Source: Flaccisagitta enflata (lineage: Eukaryota > Chaetognatha > Sagittoidea > Aphragmophora). From it: 64,000 bases of DNA. Within the stretch, counting starts at the first letter, position 1. The number at the start of each line of letters is the position of its first letter. The stretch is from positions 55,118,001-55,182,000 of the forward strand of contig OZ231127.1 of NCBI GenBank assembly GCA_965153355.1. The letters are read 5' to 3'. Shown here piece by piece: positions 1-14,639 of this stretch. The position numbers and the translations under genes are program-made. The notes under the pieces are model-generated. The model ran no database searches, had not been told where the DNA came from, and was given only the letters and a program-made list of their open reading frames with translations.

Positions 1-510
1 TGCAAGGGAAAGGAATCTTAGATTAACAAGAATACTTATTCTTTAGAATAATCAGGAACAATTTTTTCTATCACACAACAGGCTGAACAATTTTATCCAT
101 TTTTAAAGATTTTTGCTTATTTTTGGCTTAACGGCATTATGTATAAAGTTCTTAAAATGAGAAAAATCTTGCATTGAAAGCCTTATTGCTACCATAAATG
201 GTAAGGGTAAGGCAAAAATACATCATCTAAACCAAAAATGAATGTTTTGTAGTGTCCTGATGGCTACTACCAATGGCCTCTACATTTGCAATTTTCGCGA
301 TTTGCGCCTATCGGATACTTTATTTTTGATCAAAATTGGATTATTTTTTCTCAAAAGGAAGATACCCGAAATTTTTCTAACCTTTTCTACACACAATCAA
401 CCCCCAGATTCCAGAGTTCCATAAGGAATTTCCAAAATCAACCCTGTATGACCCCCCCTACATATGGACTTACCCAATTTTTCATTTTGCTTTTCTTGAA
501 ATGCTAGCCA
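1..510. other. AT-rich non-coding sequence
   Basis: No gene, splice-bounded exon or recognised repeat seen. Confidence 0.5.
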
Positions 511-1045
511 GTTGCTTTCGTGCCTAATTTCTCGTTTTGGAATATTTACGCAAATTTAAGGTTTTTTTTGCAACCTTTGATCCCATCTTTTACCTACTAC
601 TTATAATTAACAGAAAAACAAAGAAGAATTTATATTTGGTTCTTTTTTAGAGGAATCCAAATCTGCAGTCAGAATTGTATTTTTCAAATTTTGAAACTTT
701 TTCCCAAAAATGGTTTGAAGGGTCGATTTTTGGGTCATTTATGACCTTTGACCCCCATTTTGCCCCACTAATTATAAAAAAATGTAAAAAAGAAAAGTAG
801 ATTCTTCAGCTACTTTTTTAAGAAGAATTCAAATCTGCTTTCAAAATAGCAAAATTCCTATTTTGAAATTTTTACCAAAAAATGGTTTGAAGGTTCAATT
901 TGGGGGTCTTTTATGACCTTTGACCCCCTTTTTGACCTACTTATTATAAAAAAATGAAAAAAAGAAAAGTAGATTCTTCAGCTACTTTTTTGAGGAGAAT
1001 CCAAATCTGCTTTCAGAATAGAAAAATTCCCATTTTGAAATTTTG
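510..1045. repeat. Tandem repeat, about 172-bp period, three copies
   Basis: The anchors GAATCCAAATCTGC, GAATTCAAATCTGC and GAATCCAAATCTGC occur at about 653, 825 and 997. Each unit also holds ATGACCTTTGACCCC and AAAATGGTTTGAAGG. Confidence 0.7.
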
Positions 1046-1049
1046 ATCC

Positions 1050-1470
1050 CCTACAGGCAGGCCTGATATTAGTATTTCTTCTGAGTGTGCACGCCGGGCA
1101 CGCCCCCCAAAATTTTAGCGAGCCCGACAGGAAAAGAGCGTGCCCGGTAAAAAAGGTTGTTTTACCATACTTCTAACCACACATGTTTTTTCTGAAGCTT
1201 TCAAATGAGATAGAGATAGCTACTAGTGAAATCACTACAACGTTCTTAATTTTGGAGCGTTTTGATGCATTGATTAGAAAAAGAATTAGGCTAAGCTTAA
1301 TTTGACTTCATCTTTTTGTGGGTAAAAGAAGTCATGCCTGACCCTCAATTGGTTGGTCGGTTGGTCTGTCAGCAAGGCCTTGCGTATGGCGTTTTTTTCC
1401 GCGGTTTTGGTTCGGGTTCAGAATACCTTAAAACCTTAGCTCGGGTTTATGACGGGTTTATATCAGTTTT
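1050..1470. other. Dispersed-repeat fragments
   Basis: 1,060-1,170 belongs to the GGCCTGATTTTAG repeat seen at 32,100-32,230 and 36,030-36,430. 1,345-1,390 is a decayed hairpin-family piece. The rest is unassigned. Confidence 0.4.
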
Positions 1471-2029
1471 TTGGGCAGCGGCCCCGAAGACCTATGCTTT
1501 CACACATATGGGGGATTTTCTCCTTCTCCTCCTACATCCCCCCCCTCAAATCCTAGTCTCGAGGCCCAAATTCCAGTCTCGAGGCCCAAATCCCAGTCTT
1601 GATGCCCACTTCCCAGCCTCAAGGCCTGAATCCTAGCCTCAAGGCCTAAATCCTAGCCTGGAGGCCCAGAAGCCCAAATCTCAGCCTCAATGTCAAAATC
1701 TCAGCCAAGAGGCCCAGATCCCGGCCTTGAGGCCCAAATCTCAGCCTCCAGGCTAGGATTTGGGCCTTGAGGCTAGGATTTGGGCCTTGAGGCTGGGATG
1801 TGGGCCTCAAGACTGGGATTTGGGCCTTGAAACTGGAATTTGGGCCTCAAGACTAGGATTTGAGGGGGGGGACATAGGAGGAGAAGGAGAAAATCCCCCA
1901 TATGTGTGAAAGCATAGGTCATCGACCCCTTCGGGGCCGCTGCCCTGCTCCCCCCTCAACTTCCACCACAACCTACTCAGGCAGAGCACGGGTACCGCTG
2001 ACCATCTAACGCTTTTGCGACTATTAAGT

Positions 2030-2030
<1 letters not shown>
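1470..2030. repeat. Foldback element type A with GGCCCAAATCCCAG minisatellite
   Basis: The left arm (GGGCAGCGGCCCCGAAG...CATATGGGGGATTTTCTCC) and right arm (about 1,860-1,945) are inverted copies. Between them, 20-21-bp units of the type AGGCCCAAATCCCAGCCTC run in one orientation and then the other. The right flank is GCACGGGTACCGCTGACCAT. Copies at 42,930-43,440 and 43,985-44,530. Confidence 0.75.
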
Positions 2031-2689
<659 letters not shown>

Positions 2690-2690
<1 letters not shown>

Positions 2691-3120
2691 TCTTCACTCA
2701 CCTTCATTCACTTAATCACTTTCATTGAAATGACTTAAAATGATGAAACGGATTATATTGACTAAAAAGACAAAAATGACCTGAAATGACAATAATGACT
2801 TAAAATGACTTGGAATGACTTAAAATGCCTTAAGATCACTTGAAATGACTTAAAATAACTTAAAATGACTTAGAATGACTTAAAATGATGAAAAGGACTA
2901 TATTGACTAAAATAACAATAATGACTTAGAATGACTTAAAATGACTTAGAATGGCTTAGAATGACCTAGAATGACTTAGAATGACTTAGAATGACTACAA
3001 ATGACTTAAAGAAATAAAATTGATAAAAAAAGTAAAGTGTGACCAACCGACCGACCAACCGACCGACCGACCAACCAACGGACAAAGCGGGTTGTAGAGT
3101 CGCGTGCACGCGACTAAAAA
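2690..3120 (-). mobile_element. Hairpin-family element with TGACTTAAAA minisatellite core
   Basis: The decamer TGACTTAAAA/TGACTTAGAA repeats from about 2,730 to 3,005, followed by GACC-rich repeats, GGACAAAGCGGGTTGTAG and the perfect 18-bp palindrome AGTCGCGTGCACGCGACT (3,098-3,115). Confidence 0.65.
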
Positions 3121-3224
3121 ATCTAAACAGTAAATGGGTCTGCAACGCAAGGGGGTTAAAGACCACTAATTCCACAAGATCTCTTCGAACAAAAGATCAC
3201 AAACCCTACCAAATGTATATAAAT

Positions 3225-3635
3225 CATGTACATATATTGAGTCTTTCCATTTTGAGTCTCTATCCCAAGTTTCAAGCAAATTGGTTGAAAAATGGCAAAG
3301 TTATACCTGTTTTTTGGTTTTGGGCTGGTAAGTTGGTTGGGTGGTAGGATAGTTGGGTGGTAGGCTGGTTTGACAGAAATAATAGTGTACATACATTGAG
3401 TTCCCCCATTTAAAAACTCTATACCAAGTTTCAACCAAATTGGTTGAAAAATGTCAAAGTTAGGCAAGTTTTTCACTTTTGGGCCAGTAGGCTGGTTGGG
3501 TGGTTGGCTGGTTTGGCCAGTCAGTATGCTCAAACACATACAAATCACAAACATTTGTTGAATCCTTCCATTTTGAGTCAACATACCAAGTTTCAAACAA
3601 ATTGGTTGAAAAATAGCCAAGTTATGCACATTTTT
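3225..3635. repeat. Tandem repeat, about 160-bp period, three copies
   Basis: CCAAGTTTCAAxCAAATTGG recurs at about 3,265, 3,424 and 3,586, with TAGGCTGGTTGGGTGGT between. Single diverged copies lie near 5,545 and 12,500. Confidence 0.7.
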
Positions 3636-3980
3636 AGATGCGTCCTCGCATCTCTATAATAGGCTGTGTCTGTCGGTCACTGTTGATCCTGGGAACCATC
3701 AGGACGTTTTTCATATTACTCCAAGTTTCTCTTCAGTTTGGTTTAGACCACACGGGCATGAATCAGGGTCTTATCAATGAAAAATATTTCATCTGGCTCT
3801 TTTTGAGAAAAATCGCTTTTTTGTAAAAATGTGTTGCATACGCGACATGATGTTGCGTATGCAACATTCAGATGTCGCATATGCAACATTGTGTTGCATA
3901 TGCGACATCATGTTGCATATGCGACACCCCTATGTCGCATGCGCAACAACGTGTTGCATATGCGACATAAATGTTGCAAA
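3636..3980 (+). repeat. Palindrome-array repeat, copy 1
   Basis: A hairpin-family end (3,636-3,653), about 170 bp of unique-looking sequence, then seven 16-bp near-palindromes of consensus TGTYGCATATGCRACA starting at 3832, 3851, 3873, 3892, 3911, 3933 and 3952. The 3,685-3,967 part recurs inverted at 4,821-5,110. Confidence 0.85.
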
Positions 3981-4770
3981 TACTCACGTACATGTACATG
4001 CCAATACATGTAAGAGGCAAAAAATGGTGTGACTAACCAACAGACCAACCAACAGACTGACCAACCAACAGACCGACCAACCAAACCACAAAGCCGGGTG
4101 TAGAATCCCATAGCACACAACTGAAAAAAAGAATGAAAGCCTCTAATACAATTTTGTATTGACTTTCAGGTGATGATCCAGTAGAACACAGAATAGTATT
4201 AAGCTTAACATTTTTCCGCCCCCCCCCCCATGCCTTCCTGAGAATTTAAATCGGGACTCAGCGCTTAAATGAGACAATCTCAGGTCTCTGATTTGCTCTC
4301 TCAGGGCTCAAATCAGCCCTCTCAGACTGCAAATCAGTCTACACTTCCATGCGTAATACAACGTGAACATTGCAAAAACCGTAAAAAATGGTTAGCACCC
4401 CTAACTACAGCTTAGGACAAAGCTTCAACAGGGTCATATGGGGTATCATTCTGTAGCTTGTCACAGTACAATTTACGCCACCGGGGCGATTTTTTAATTT
4501 CACTCACGTTCTTGAGAAATTCTACCCCGAACATTGGCGGGGGACACCCCCTTAAAAAGCCAAAAAATCCACTTTTTGGAGTGAATTTCTCTTGAACGGG
4601 AGCGAAATTCAAAATTCGCCTCGGTGGCGTAAATTGTATTGAGATAACCTATTAAATGATACCACACATGACCATGTGGCTATGGCGACATGAGCTGCAA
4701 GGGGGGGTGCTATACCTTTTTCGTAATCTTCACGTTGTATTCCACGTGTGTGTGTAATAGAACCTCAAAA

Positions 4771-4814
<44 letters not shown>

Positions 4815-4820
4815 TACACA
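3981..4820. other. Spacer between the inverted palindrome arrays
   Basis: Contains a reversed hairpin-family fragment (4,020-4,135), the 168-bp MITE (4,469-4,636) and a CT run (4,775-4,806). No gene seen. Confidence 0.5.
4469..4636. mobile_element. MITE, 168 bp, TA target site
   Basis: Terminal inverted repeats start CAATTTACGCCACCG and extend about 33 bp with a few mismatches. TA lies on both sides. The interior is non-coding. Confidence 0.75.
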
Positions 4821-5110
4821 TGTCACGTGCGCAACACGCTGTCGTGTATGCGACAATCGCGTGTCGCATACGCAACATCGTGTTGCACACGCAACACGAT
4901 GTTGCATATGCGACATATGTGTGTTGCATACGCGACATTGTGTTGCATATGCAACACATTTTCACAAAAAGTGGTTTTTCTCTGAAAGAGCCAGATAGAA
5001 TATTTTTTGATAATAAGATTTTGATTCAGGCACGTGTTGACCGCAGCAAACTGAAGAAAAACTTGGAGTAATATGAAAAATGTCCTGGTGGTTCCCAGGA
5101 TCCGCAGTGC
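4821..5110 (-). repeat. Palindrome-array repeat, copy 2 (inverted)
   Basis: Seven 16-bp near-palindromes start at 4821, 4840, 4862, 4881, 4900, 4922 and 4941, with the same 19/22/19/19/22/19 spacing as copy 1. About 150 bp homologous, in reverse orientation, to 3,685-3,829 follow. Confidence 0.85.
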
Positions 5111-5180
5111 GGTTGGTTGGTCGGTCAGTCGGTCAGTTGGTTGGTTGGTAACGCATTCATTAAAAACATCAAAATCAGGC

Positions 5181-5312
5181 ATTTTTAGGTGCGCCAACGC
5201 ACCTCTATAACTGGCTTTGTCCGTTGGTCTGTCTGTCGGTTGGTCCTTAACGCATTTGTTCGACGATCCACACGGCGCACCTTATTGGCCTACTTGGCCT
5301 TGTTTCTACAGA
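5181..5312 (+). mobile_element. Short complete hairpin-family element (about 130 bp)
   Basis: Starts TTTTTAGGTGCGCCAACGC (hairpin AGGTGCG CCAA CGCACCT less outer pairs), then CTCTATAACTGGCTTTGTCCG, GGTC-rich repeats, and ends GCGCACCTTATTGGCC followed by TACTTGGCCTTGTTT. A near copy lies at 32,957-33,090. Confidence 0.7.
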
Positions 5313-6095
5313 AAAGTGGTTCTACCCCAGTAAGAAGCATACATCAAGTTATTCATTCATTCAATCATTCATTCATTTATAAATGACATTCATTCATGAT
5401 AAAACATTCATTCATAAAAAAATGTTCATTCAAAGAGGACGCATTGTTGGCCTACTTGGCCTTGTTCACTTTAAGGCTGGTAGGCTGGTTGGGTGGTAGG
5501 CTGGTTTGACATTGTAATTAGTGTGCATAAGTTGAGTTCTTTCATTTAGAGACTCCATACCAAGTTTCAACCAAATTGGTCAAAAATTGCAAAGGTTATG
5601 TAAATGTTATATTATGGGGTACCAGAAAATGCCCAAAAAGGGCCCTTAAAATGAAATACTAATAGTTTTTTTTCATGGCGGCTACAAAAATAGTTGAATT
5701 CCCTTTAGATTTGAAATGGAAGTTCCTAGTTAATGCAAGTACTTTCATGTTAAATTTTGTGGCCCTCCCTTATCTGCTTTATAGGGAATTTCAGCCCAAA
5801 ATACCAAAATTTGCTAATAAAAAAACATGTTTTTTTAGTTTATTGACCTAAAAACAATATTTAAAGCTAATGGCACCCCAATTTGTTTTCCTATTTTGCA
5901 TCTTTAGAGGTTCCAAAAAAATTTCATTCCATATTTCTAAAAAATGGCTGAGATATGATCATTTAAAGTGATGTGGTAAAACTGAAAAACGCCAAAAATA
6001 GTCATTGTGGACAGGGGTGAAGGGATGGCCAACCCCCATCCTCACCTTACGACGTCAAATCTGCCAGGGAGAAATGAAGTGCTTCACCCCACTTT
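5313..6095. other. Non-coding sequence with CATT repeats and repeat fragments
   Basis: CATT-rich repeats at 5,345-5,430, a hairpin-family terminus fragment at 5,440-5,470 and a copy of the 160-bp repeat at 5,520-5,600. The rest is unassigned. Confidence 0.45.
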
Positions 6096-7715
6096 TGCAT
6101 CAATACAGGGTGATCATTCTCAACTGGCAAAAAATATTAAGCTTTTACTGGAATCACCTGTTTCGTGAAGTACTATGTTTGACGGTTTTTGTGTCCAAAT
6201 TTCATAGGTGTAAGATCAATACTTTGCCCACAGCATCAATTTGAAGAATAATAAGTTTTTGAACTTGTAGCTCAATAAATTTTATTTCCATCACCATAAT
6301 TTTTTTATTTAATTGTTTTTTTTTTTCTGAATAGACTCGACTTACGATAGCAGATTGGTCTCAAATGAAGCATGATTTGAATCTTTCTCATTTGAGACCA
6401 CTATTGGTGGGGGAATGCTAAAATAATTTTAACACGTTTTAATACATTTCAACATATTTTAACACACCCTGAAAATAACAGGTACGGTGTTAAAACGTGT
6501 TAAAACGTGTTAAAATGTGTTAAAACCCAAGAGGAAGAATTATCTAGTTTACAAAAAAAAGATTTTAACATAGCCACAACATGTTAAAACCCTGTTAACA
6601 CTGTGTTAAAATTGTGTTAAAATCGTGTTAAAACCGTGTTAAAACCTTGTTAAAACCGTGTTAAAACCATGTTACAACCGTGTTAAAACTGTGTTAAAAC
6701 CCAGGTACGAACTGTGTTAAAAACAAAATGGTACGAAACTCAAGGGCTATTAGCACAAAATCATGGACAATATCAGGTTCTAAATGAAATCGTGATAGTA
6801 ATGATCTAAAACCGACTGACCAAACAACTAAAATTCTAAAAATGTGATGGAAAACAATTCCTTAAACACAATGAACGAGAGAAATTCATCAAATGAATCA
6901 ATCATTGTAGCATGGTTTATCAACAAGTTCATTAGTACTTTATCACAAGTTATGTGGTTCAAACACATAAAACCAAACGCGATTTAAATGCTTTTTCCAG
7001 AATTTACACAGTTTCAATACGGTGTTTATACAGATTTAACACAGTTTCAACACGGTTTCAACACGGCTTTAATACGGTTTTAACACAATTTTAACACCGT
7101 TTTAAAACCGTTTTAACACCATTTTAACATGATAGTAACATGGTTGTAACAAAATTTTAACACAGTTCCTTTTGGATTTCAACACGATTTTAACACAATT
7201 TTAACACAATTTTAACACAATTTTAACACAATTTTAACATGATTTTAACACGATTTTAACACGATTCTAATACGATTTTAACACAATTTTAATACAATTC
7301 TTAAAAGAAAAGCTGAGGGAAAAAGTGAAGTAAAACGTGTTAAAACATGGAAAAACTATTTTAACACCTGTCTTGAAAAATAACAGGTACATCGTGTTAA
7401 AATGTGTTAAAATGTGTTAAAACGTGTTAAAATTATTTTAGCATTTCCCCACTATTGAATCAGTGGGACCATTTGAAAAAAAAAATTATGTTGAATAAAA
7501 AAGATCTATTGACTTATAGGTGAAATTATTTGTTTTACTTCAAATTGATGTTGTGGGCAAGCTATTTATCTTAGACTGATGAAATTTGGACATAAAAAAC
7601 GTCAAACATAGTACTTTAAGAGACAAATGATTCCAGATTAGTGAAATAATAAATTTAAAGGTAAAAGCTTAATACTTTTTGCCAGTTGAGATTAATCACC
7701 CTGTAATGGACTAAC
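6095..7715. repeat. Large foldback with nested TGTTAAAAC-rich element
   Basis: Outer arms of about 150 bp (6,100-6,245 and 7,545-7,715) are inverted copies (AACTGGCAAAAAATATTAAG against CTTAATACTTTTTGCCAGTT). Inside, 6,409-7,450 has about 30-bp inverted ends (GAATGCTAAAATAATTTTAA type), probable ACTATTG duplication, and a core of TGTTAAAAC/GTTTTAACA units that reverse direction midway. Confidence 0.75.
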
Positions 7716-7739
7716 TATCCATCCACAAATGTTTTCATT

Positions 7740-8245
7740 GCATAAGTTGTCATTGGATACACTTGTTATGTATGTCTGTTTCATATTTTACGCTTTAAGT
7801 TGCCTTTTGATAAGCAATTCTCACGGCAAATGGCAAAGAAATGAAGATTTTTAGTAAAATTTTGTTGACATTTTTTTCTATTTTCTGAGGTCAAAATTAT
7901 AAGAGAGCCACAACCCAAAAAAATTTGCATTTTCAAAAACATAGTTCTCTCTAAAAACGATTTGGGAAGAGAACTATGTTCTTCATTCTTTCATTTTTTC
8001 ATTTTCTATGCAAACTTTTAATTTCGACCAACCCCTTGTCAGTGACTAAAAAGAAATTTGTAGAAATTTTCAGTAAATCTTCCTCGATAACATAGGCTAA
8101 ATCTTAGTCTCTTGCTGAATGGATGCAAATTTTGCTTTCAAATATCATGCATGTCTTATCTCAATCATTTTTATTCACTTGATTTTCTATTTTCACTCAT
8201 GTATGCTTTCTATTTTGACCCATTTTGATACTCTAAATCTTGGCT
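7740..8245 (+). repeat. Dispersed repeat family D, copy 1
   Basis: About 500 bp shared with 23,700-24,250 and 45,050-45,660. A common marker is ACATAGTTCTCTCTxxAAxC, followed by an inverted GAACTATGTTCTT, then CATTTTCTATGCAAA. A short piece is at 17,595-17,745. Non-coding. Confidence 0.65.
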
Positions 8246-8339
8246 TTGTGGGCACGCTGTCCTACACTCCACCCAACCCCCGTTCCAACACATACACATC
8301 TCCCATGAGTAGTCTGAGGGCTATGAGGGTCTATCCGCA

Positions 8340-9849
<1,510 letters not shown>

Positions 9850-9850
<1 letters not shown>

Positions 9851-10015
9851 GTATCTTGATGAATAATGCGGGTAAATCAACAGTTAGACCTAGAATAAAC
9901 CTGCGGATAAACCTGTGGATAAACCTGCGGATAACACTATGGAGCACTTAAAACTGCGGATAAAACTGCGGATAAAGGCTCTGTCTATGCACTCATTTTC
10001 CCGCTTTTTGACTTG
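9850..10015. repeat. Short tandem repeat ATAAACCTGCGG
   Basis: Five or six imperfect 12-15-bp units at 9,892-9,980. Confidence 0.55.
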
Positions 10016-10095
10016 TGCTCACAGACGGACCAATGGATGGACAGACAGACCAAAGCCTGTTAAAGAGTTGCGTGACCGCAACTAAAAAACAAGAA
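10015..10095 (-). repeat. Hairpin-family end fragment
   Basis: GGACAGACAGACCAAAGCC, then the imperfect hairpin AGTTGCGTGACCGCAACT and AAAAA. Confidence 0.5.
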
Positions 10096-10130
10096 AACAT
10101 TTATATGCAGAAATGTTTACCTCAACATAG

Positions 10131-11405
<1,275 letters not shown>

Positions 11406-11433
11406 TAATGAATTATGAACTTTTATCTTTGCA

Positions 11434-11520
11434 TTTTTAGTTGCGTGCTACGCAACTCTACACCCTGCTTTGTCTGTCCATCGGTCGGTCGGTCGGTTGG
11501 TTGGTTGATCCCTCTTGAGT
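11434..11520 (+). repeat. Hairpin-family end fragment
   Basis: Hairpin AGTTGCGTGCTACGCAACT (11,439-11,457) followed by CTACACCCTGCTTTGTC and GGTC repeats. A related fragment lies at 11,750-11,890 in reverse orientation. Confidence 0.55.
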
Positions 11521-11909
11521 TAGGGCGCATTTCTTCCTCAAAATATATCTAGTTGGCAACCATTCAAATACCGAATTTTAGCCAAAAATACCAAAAAATG
11601 GCCATCTTTGGGTGTTTTTGAGGGGCCGTTTTCAAACCTTAAGGCTCTAAATGCATCATGATTGGATTCCCCAGGTTTTTTCACACAGGTTTGAGCTTTA
11701 TTTAGAACTAGAAATAATGCAGCTACGCCAACTTGTGCATATAACGGGTGATAACAAGGCAGTATACACTCCCCCCCTAGTCGCAGATGGGTGGGCAGGA
11801 GCAAAAAACCTCAAAAAACAGAAATGTGATGGACCAATGCAATGGACCGACCAACCAACAAGTTCTAGAGTCGCCTGTCTATCACAAAAAATCACAATTT
11901 TTCCAAGTT

Positions 11910-12130
11910 TTTAGTCGCGTGCACGCGACTCTACACCCCGCTTTGTCCGTCCGTCGGTTGGTCGGTCTGTCGGTTGGTTGGTCGGTCCCCATTTTACTTT
12001 TTTTATCAATTTTATTTCTGTACGTCATTTTACGTCATTTTAGGGTAATCTAAGTTATTCTAAGTCATTCTAAGTCATTCTAAGTCAATCTCTAAGTCTC
12101 GCACGCGACTTACAGGTGTTGGCCTTGTTT
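11910..12130 (+). mobile_element. Complete hairpin-family element with TAAGTCATTC core
   Basis: Starts TTTTTAGTCGCGTGCACGCG, carries CTTTGTCCGTCCG and GGTC repeats, a TCTAAGTCAT minisatellite, and ends AAGTCTCGCACGCGACTT plus ACAGGTGTTGGCCTTGTTT. It shows both ends of the family in one copy. Confidence 0.7.
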
Positions 12131-14066
12131 ATGCTTATACCTGCTTAGATTTTTCAAAGTTTTAGATATGACATATTTAAGACTGGTCAAAAAAACACAC
12201 TGATAACATTGGCAAATGTCAAGAAACGGCAAGAGAGCAGGGGTAGAACTAGCCATTTTTTGTACACAAAAAAATACAAAATTAAGCATATTGTAGCAAA
12301 AAATCAATATGAGAAAATTTGTTACCTAAATTATGTTTAAACGCAATAGTATGAGGGTGTTTCAAGAAAAAAAATCGAAATTTCATGAATTTTCAAAAAA
12401 TCTCTATAAGCACCATTTTTGGTTGGTTGGGCATTGCTGTATAAATTTTTTCCACCAAGCTCTTCTTCATACTAGTAATGTAGATACTCTTTAACAACTT
12501 TCATGCAAAATTTCAGCCAAATCGGCTAATTCAAAAGTTTTTTTCATTTTTTCAACTGGTAGGTTGGTTGGGCTGGTTGGGCTGGTTGGACTTATCTTCA
12601 GAAGACCAAAAGGGTTCATGAGATATGGGCATTTTTGTAAATTAGACAAATTAATTTTTTTCCTTCAAAGTCCGCGAAATCTTGACTTCCGCTAAGAAGA
12701 AAATAACTACGAAGATCGTCCAACGAGCGTATCAATTCTGTTCACACTTCAGGACTAACGAAATGTAAAATTTCATTGTGACTGAATGCCTGGGAGGTAA
12801 GGCCTCAAATTTTCAGTGTAGACTCAAAATTTCACGCTCTTTCACGTGGTGTGGTCAGATTTCATGTAAAATGTGTCATTTCCACTTCATAGTGGCATAT
12901 CTTAAGCGTTAGGTATGCGTTAGGAACAAATTTGGGGGTGTGCGCGAATTGATACGCTCCAAGAAAATTTTTATTTCTCTGCTTAGGATCAACCCAATAA
13001 CATGAAAATGAAGGGGAACGTCCCTCAAGTAGTTGTCCATTGAATGGCAAAAGAAAAAATGCTTAATTTTTAAGAAAAAGGAGGTTAAAAAAAATAAATA
13101 TCATGATTTTCGGCCTTGAGAGAAAAAAAGCAAAAAAATTGAGCAGGGGTAAATTTGAATTATATGCCAATTTTTGGTAACTTATAGTTTGCTTACTAAG
13201 TTGATTTTTTTTGTGTATCCTATGGGACTACTACTAGTTGATGAAAACTCATAAAATCATAGGAAAAGACATTTCGTGATTGGTTTTGCTTGCTGTTTTT
13301 TACTGGAGACAGAATGGAGACAAGCCAAAAAAAGCTCTTTGACCAAAATTTTAGACCCCCTAAGGGTAGGGAGGGTCACAAAAAATGGTTTGAAATTGTG
13401 CATTGGGTAGTCATGAATGTCTTTGAACCATTTAATCCACATATAATGATGTTTCGGAAGCTTGTGCTAACGTAGATTGGTGGAAAGTCGGGCCTTCCGG
13501 CTTGCTGTGGAACCGTGACATTTGCCAACAACAACCCCAGAAAAAACTTTCGGGAATAAAAACAATCAAAGATGTTTAAAAATTCCCGCAAATACCATTG
13601 CAGTTGTAACCTGTTTACATCAATACCTGTCATTTGGCACTTAGTAGTCAAACTATGAAGGTTTATCCAAGTATTATTTAAACATCAGAGAAATCAGAAG
13701 CCACTCTCTCAGTGTTATCAATTCACGCGATAATAGTCAAAAATATGCATCCAACTTGGACAAACGAAAAACTGCCAACAGTTTTCATCCTGCATCATTA
13801 TTTTGGCAGTCCATGTTTTTTTCAGCTCCGTTTTGAAAATAGAAATTAATGAAAAATTTAATCTTTGAAGTTGAACCGCGTATGAAAGCAAAGTTGATAA
13901 CTTGCTTGTTTAGACCAACTTTTTTTAAGAGTGGCTTCTGATTTCTCTTATGTATCAATATCTAACTTGTTGATGATGGAAAAATTTTATGAAAATACTT
14001 TTTCTTTACGCCACTGTACTTATGGCGGTTCATGTGTCAAAAGATTCTTGATTTTGTGGTTCTTAC
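12130..14066. other. AT-rich sequence downstream of the last recognised channel exon
   Basis: Contains one copy of the 160-bp repeat (12,480-12,600). Minus-strand frames at 13,376-13,651 are open, but I could not fit them to the channel family. The remaining DEG/ENaC exons may be hidden here. Confidence 0.4.
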
Positions 14067-14169
14067 AATTACAATCCTCAATGATCCTTTGGTATGCACA
14101 ATCGTCCAAGCAATCTTGCACAGAGAACTTCTCAACGCGCGGATATGTGATGTTCAACACTTTGTAGCC
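14067..14169 (-). CDS. DEG/ENaC channel, exon g with the C-x-x-x-C ... C-x-C motif (103 nt)
   Basis: Acceptor AATTTTCTCAG and donor AAT T|GTAAGA. The peptide contains EKFSVQDCLDDCAYQRIIED followed by CN and a split Cys codon. It corresponds to the highly conserved YSxxACxxDC...C-N/G-C motif of ASIC/ENaC. The same frame stays open upstream to about 14,260, so a longer exon using a weaker acceptor is possible. The next exon should begin in phase 1 and was not found. Downstream exons with membrane segment 2 may lie below 14,066 or outside the window. Confidence 0.78.
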
Positions 14170-14461
14170 CTGAGAAAATTGCCAACATACACATTTTCCA
14201 AGATAACGATCACTCATTAGATTTAGATCTCGCAAGGGTGTTCCACAGTTTAGGCTTATCTTAGTTTATCTATTTCATTACTAACTTCTTATTCATATCC
14301 AGCCGTCTAAAGATAGTTTTAAAAAGTTTTCGTCGTTAATGAATTAGTATTTAATATGAATCAGCACCGCAACAATGTAAAGAATTAGAAAAGTTCCGAG
14401 TAGCAAAAGCAAACTTAATCATCAATAATGAAATTGATTCTTACTATTCTTTGCCACATAC

Positions 14462-14622
14462 CATGTAAATATCATAATTCATATCAGATGGCATCGCACG
14501 AAGACTCTTTCGTGTTCTGTCTTCATTTTGGTAATCGGTTTCCTTAATACAAAACGCACATCGCTTCTTGTGATGACATGATTGTTTATCAGTTTTCCTC
14601 ATTTCCACAATTGTGTGAGCAC
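14462..14622 (-). CDS. DEG/ENaC channel, exon f (161 nt)
   Basis: Acceptor CAATTCTTCAG and donor ATG|GTATGT bound two bases plus 53 codons, joining exon e in phase (phase 1) and exon g in phase 0. It begins AHTIVEMRKTD, continuing the family's PGxxTxVxxxxx run. It then holds a Cys/His-rich stretch, SCHHKKRCAFC, that is not a standard family motif, and a basic RTRKSLR segment. The Cys-rich insert may be lineage-specific. Confidence 0.68.
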
Positions 14623-14639
14623 CTGAAGAATTGGCTGAG

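Noticed and set aside
1540-1870. Regulatory CpG-island-like GC-rich stretch
   Set aside because: It is the minisatellite of a foldback element repeated at 43 and 44 kb.
3832-4956. CRISPR-like array
   Set aside because: The repeats are 16-bp palindromes with 3- or 6-nt spacers, no cas genes, and the DNA is eukaryotic.
13376-13651. Open minus-strand frame considered as the next DEG/ENaC exon (contains a CCWQ stretch in one frame)
   Set aside because: Splice phase and cysteine spacing do not fit the family, and no good acceptor was found.
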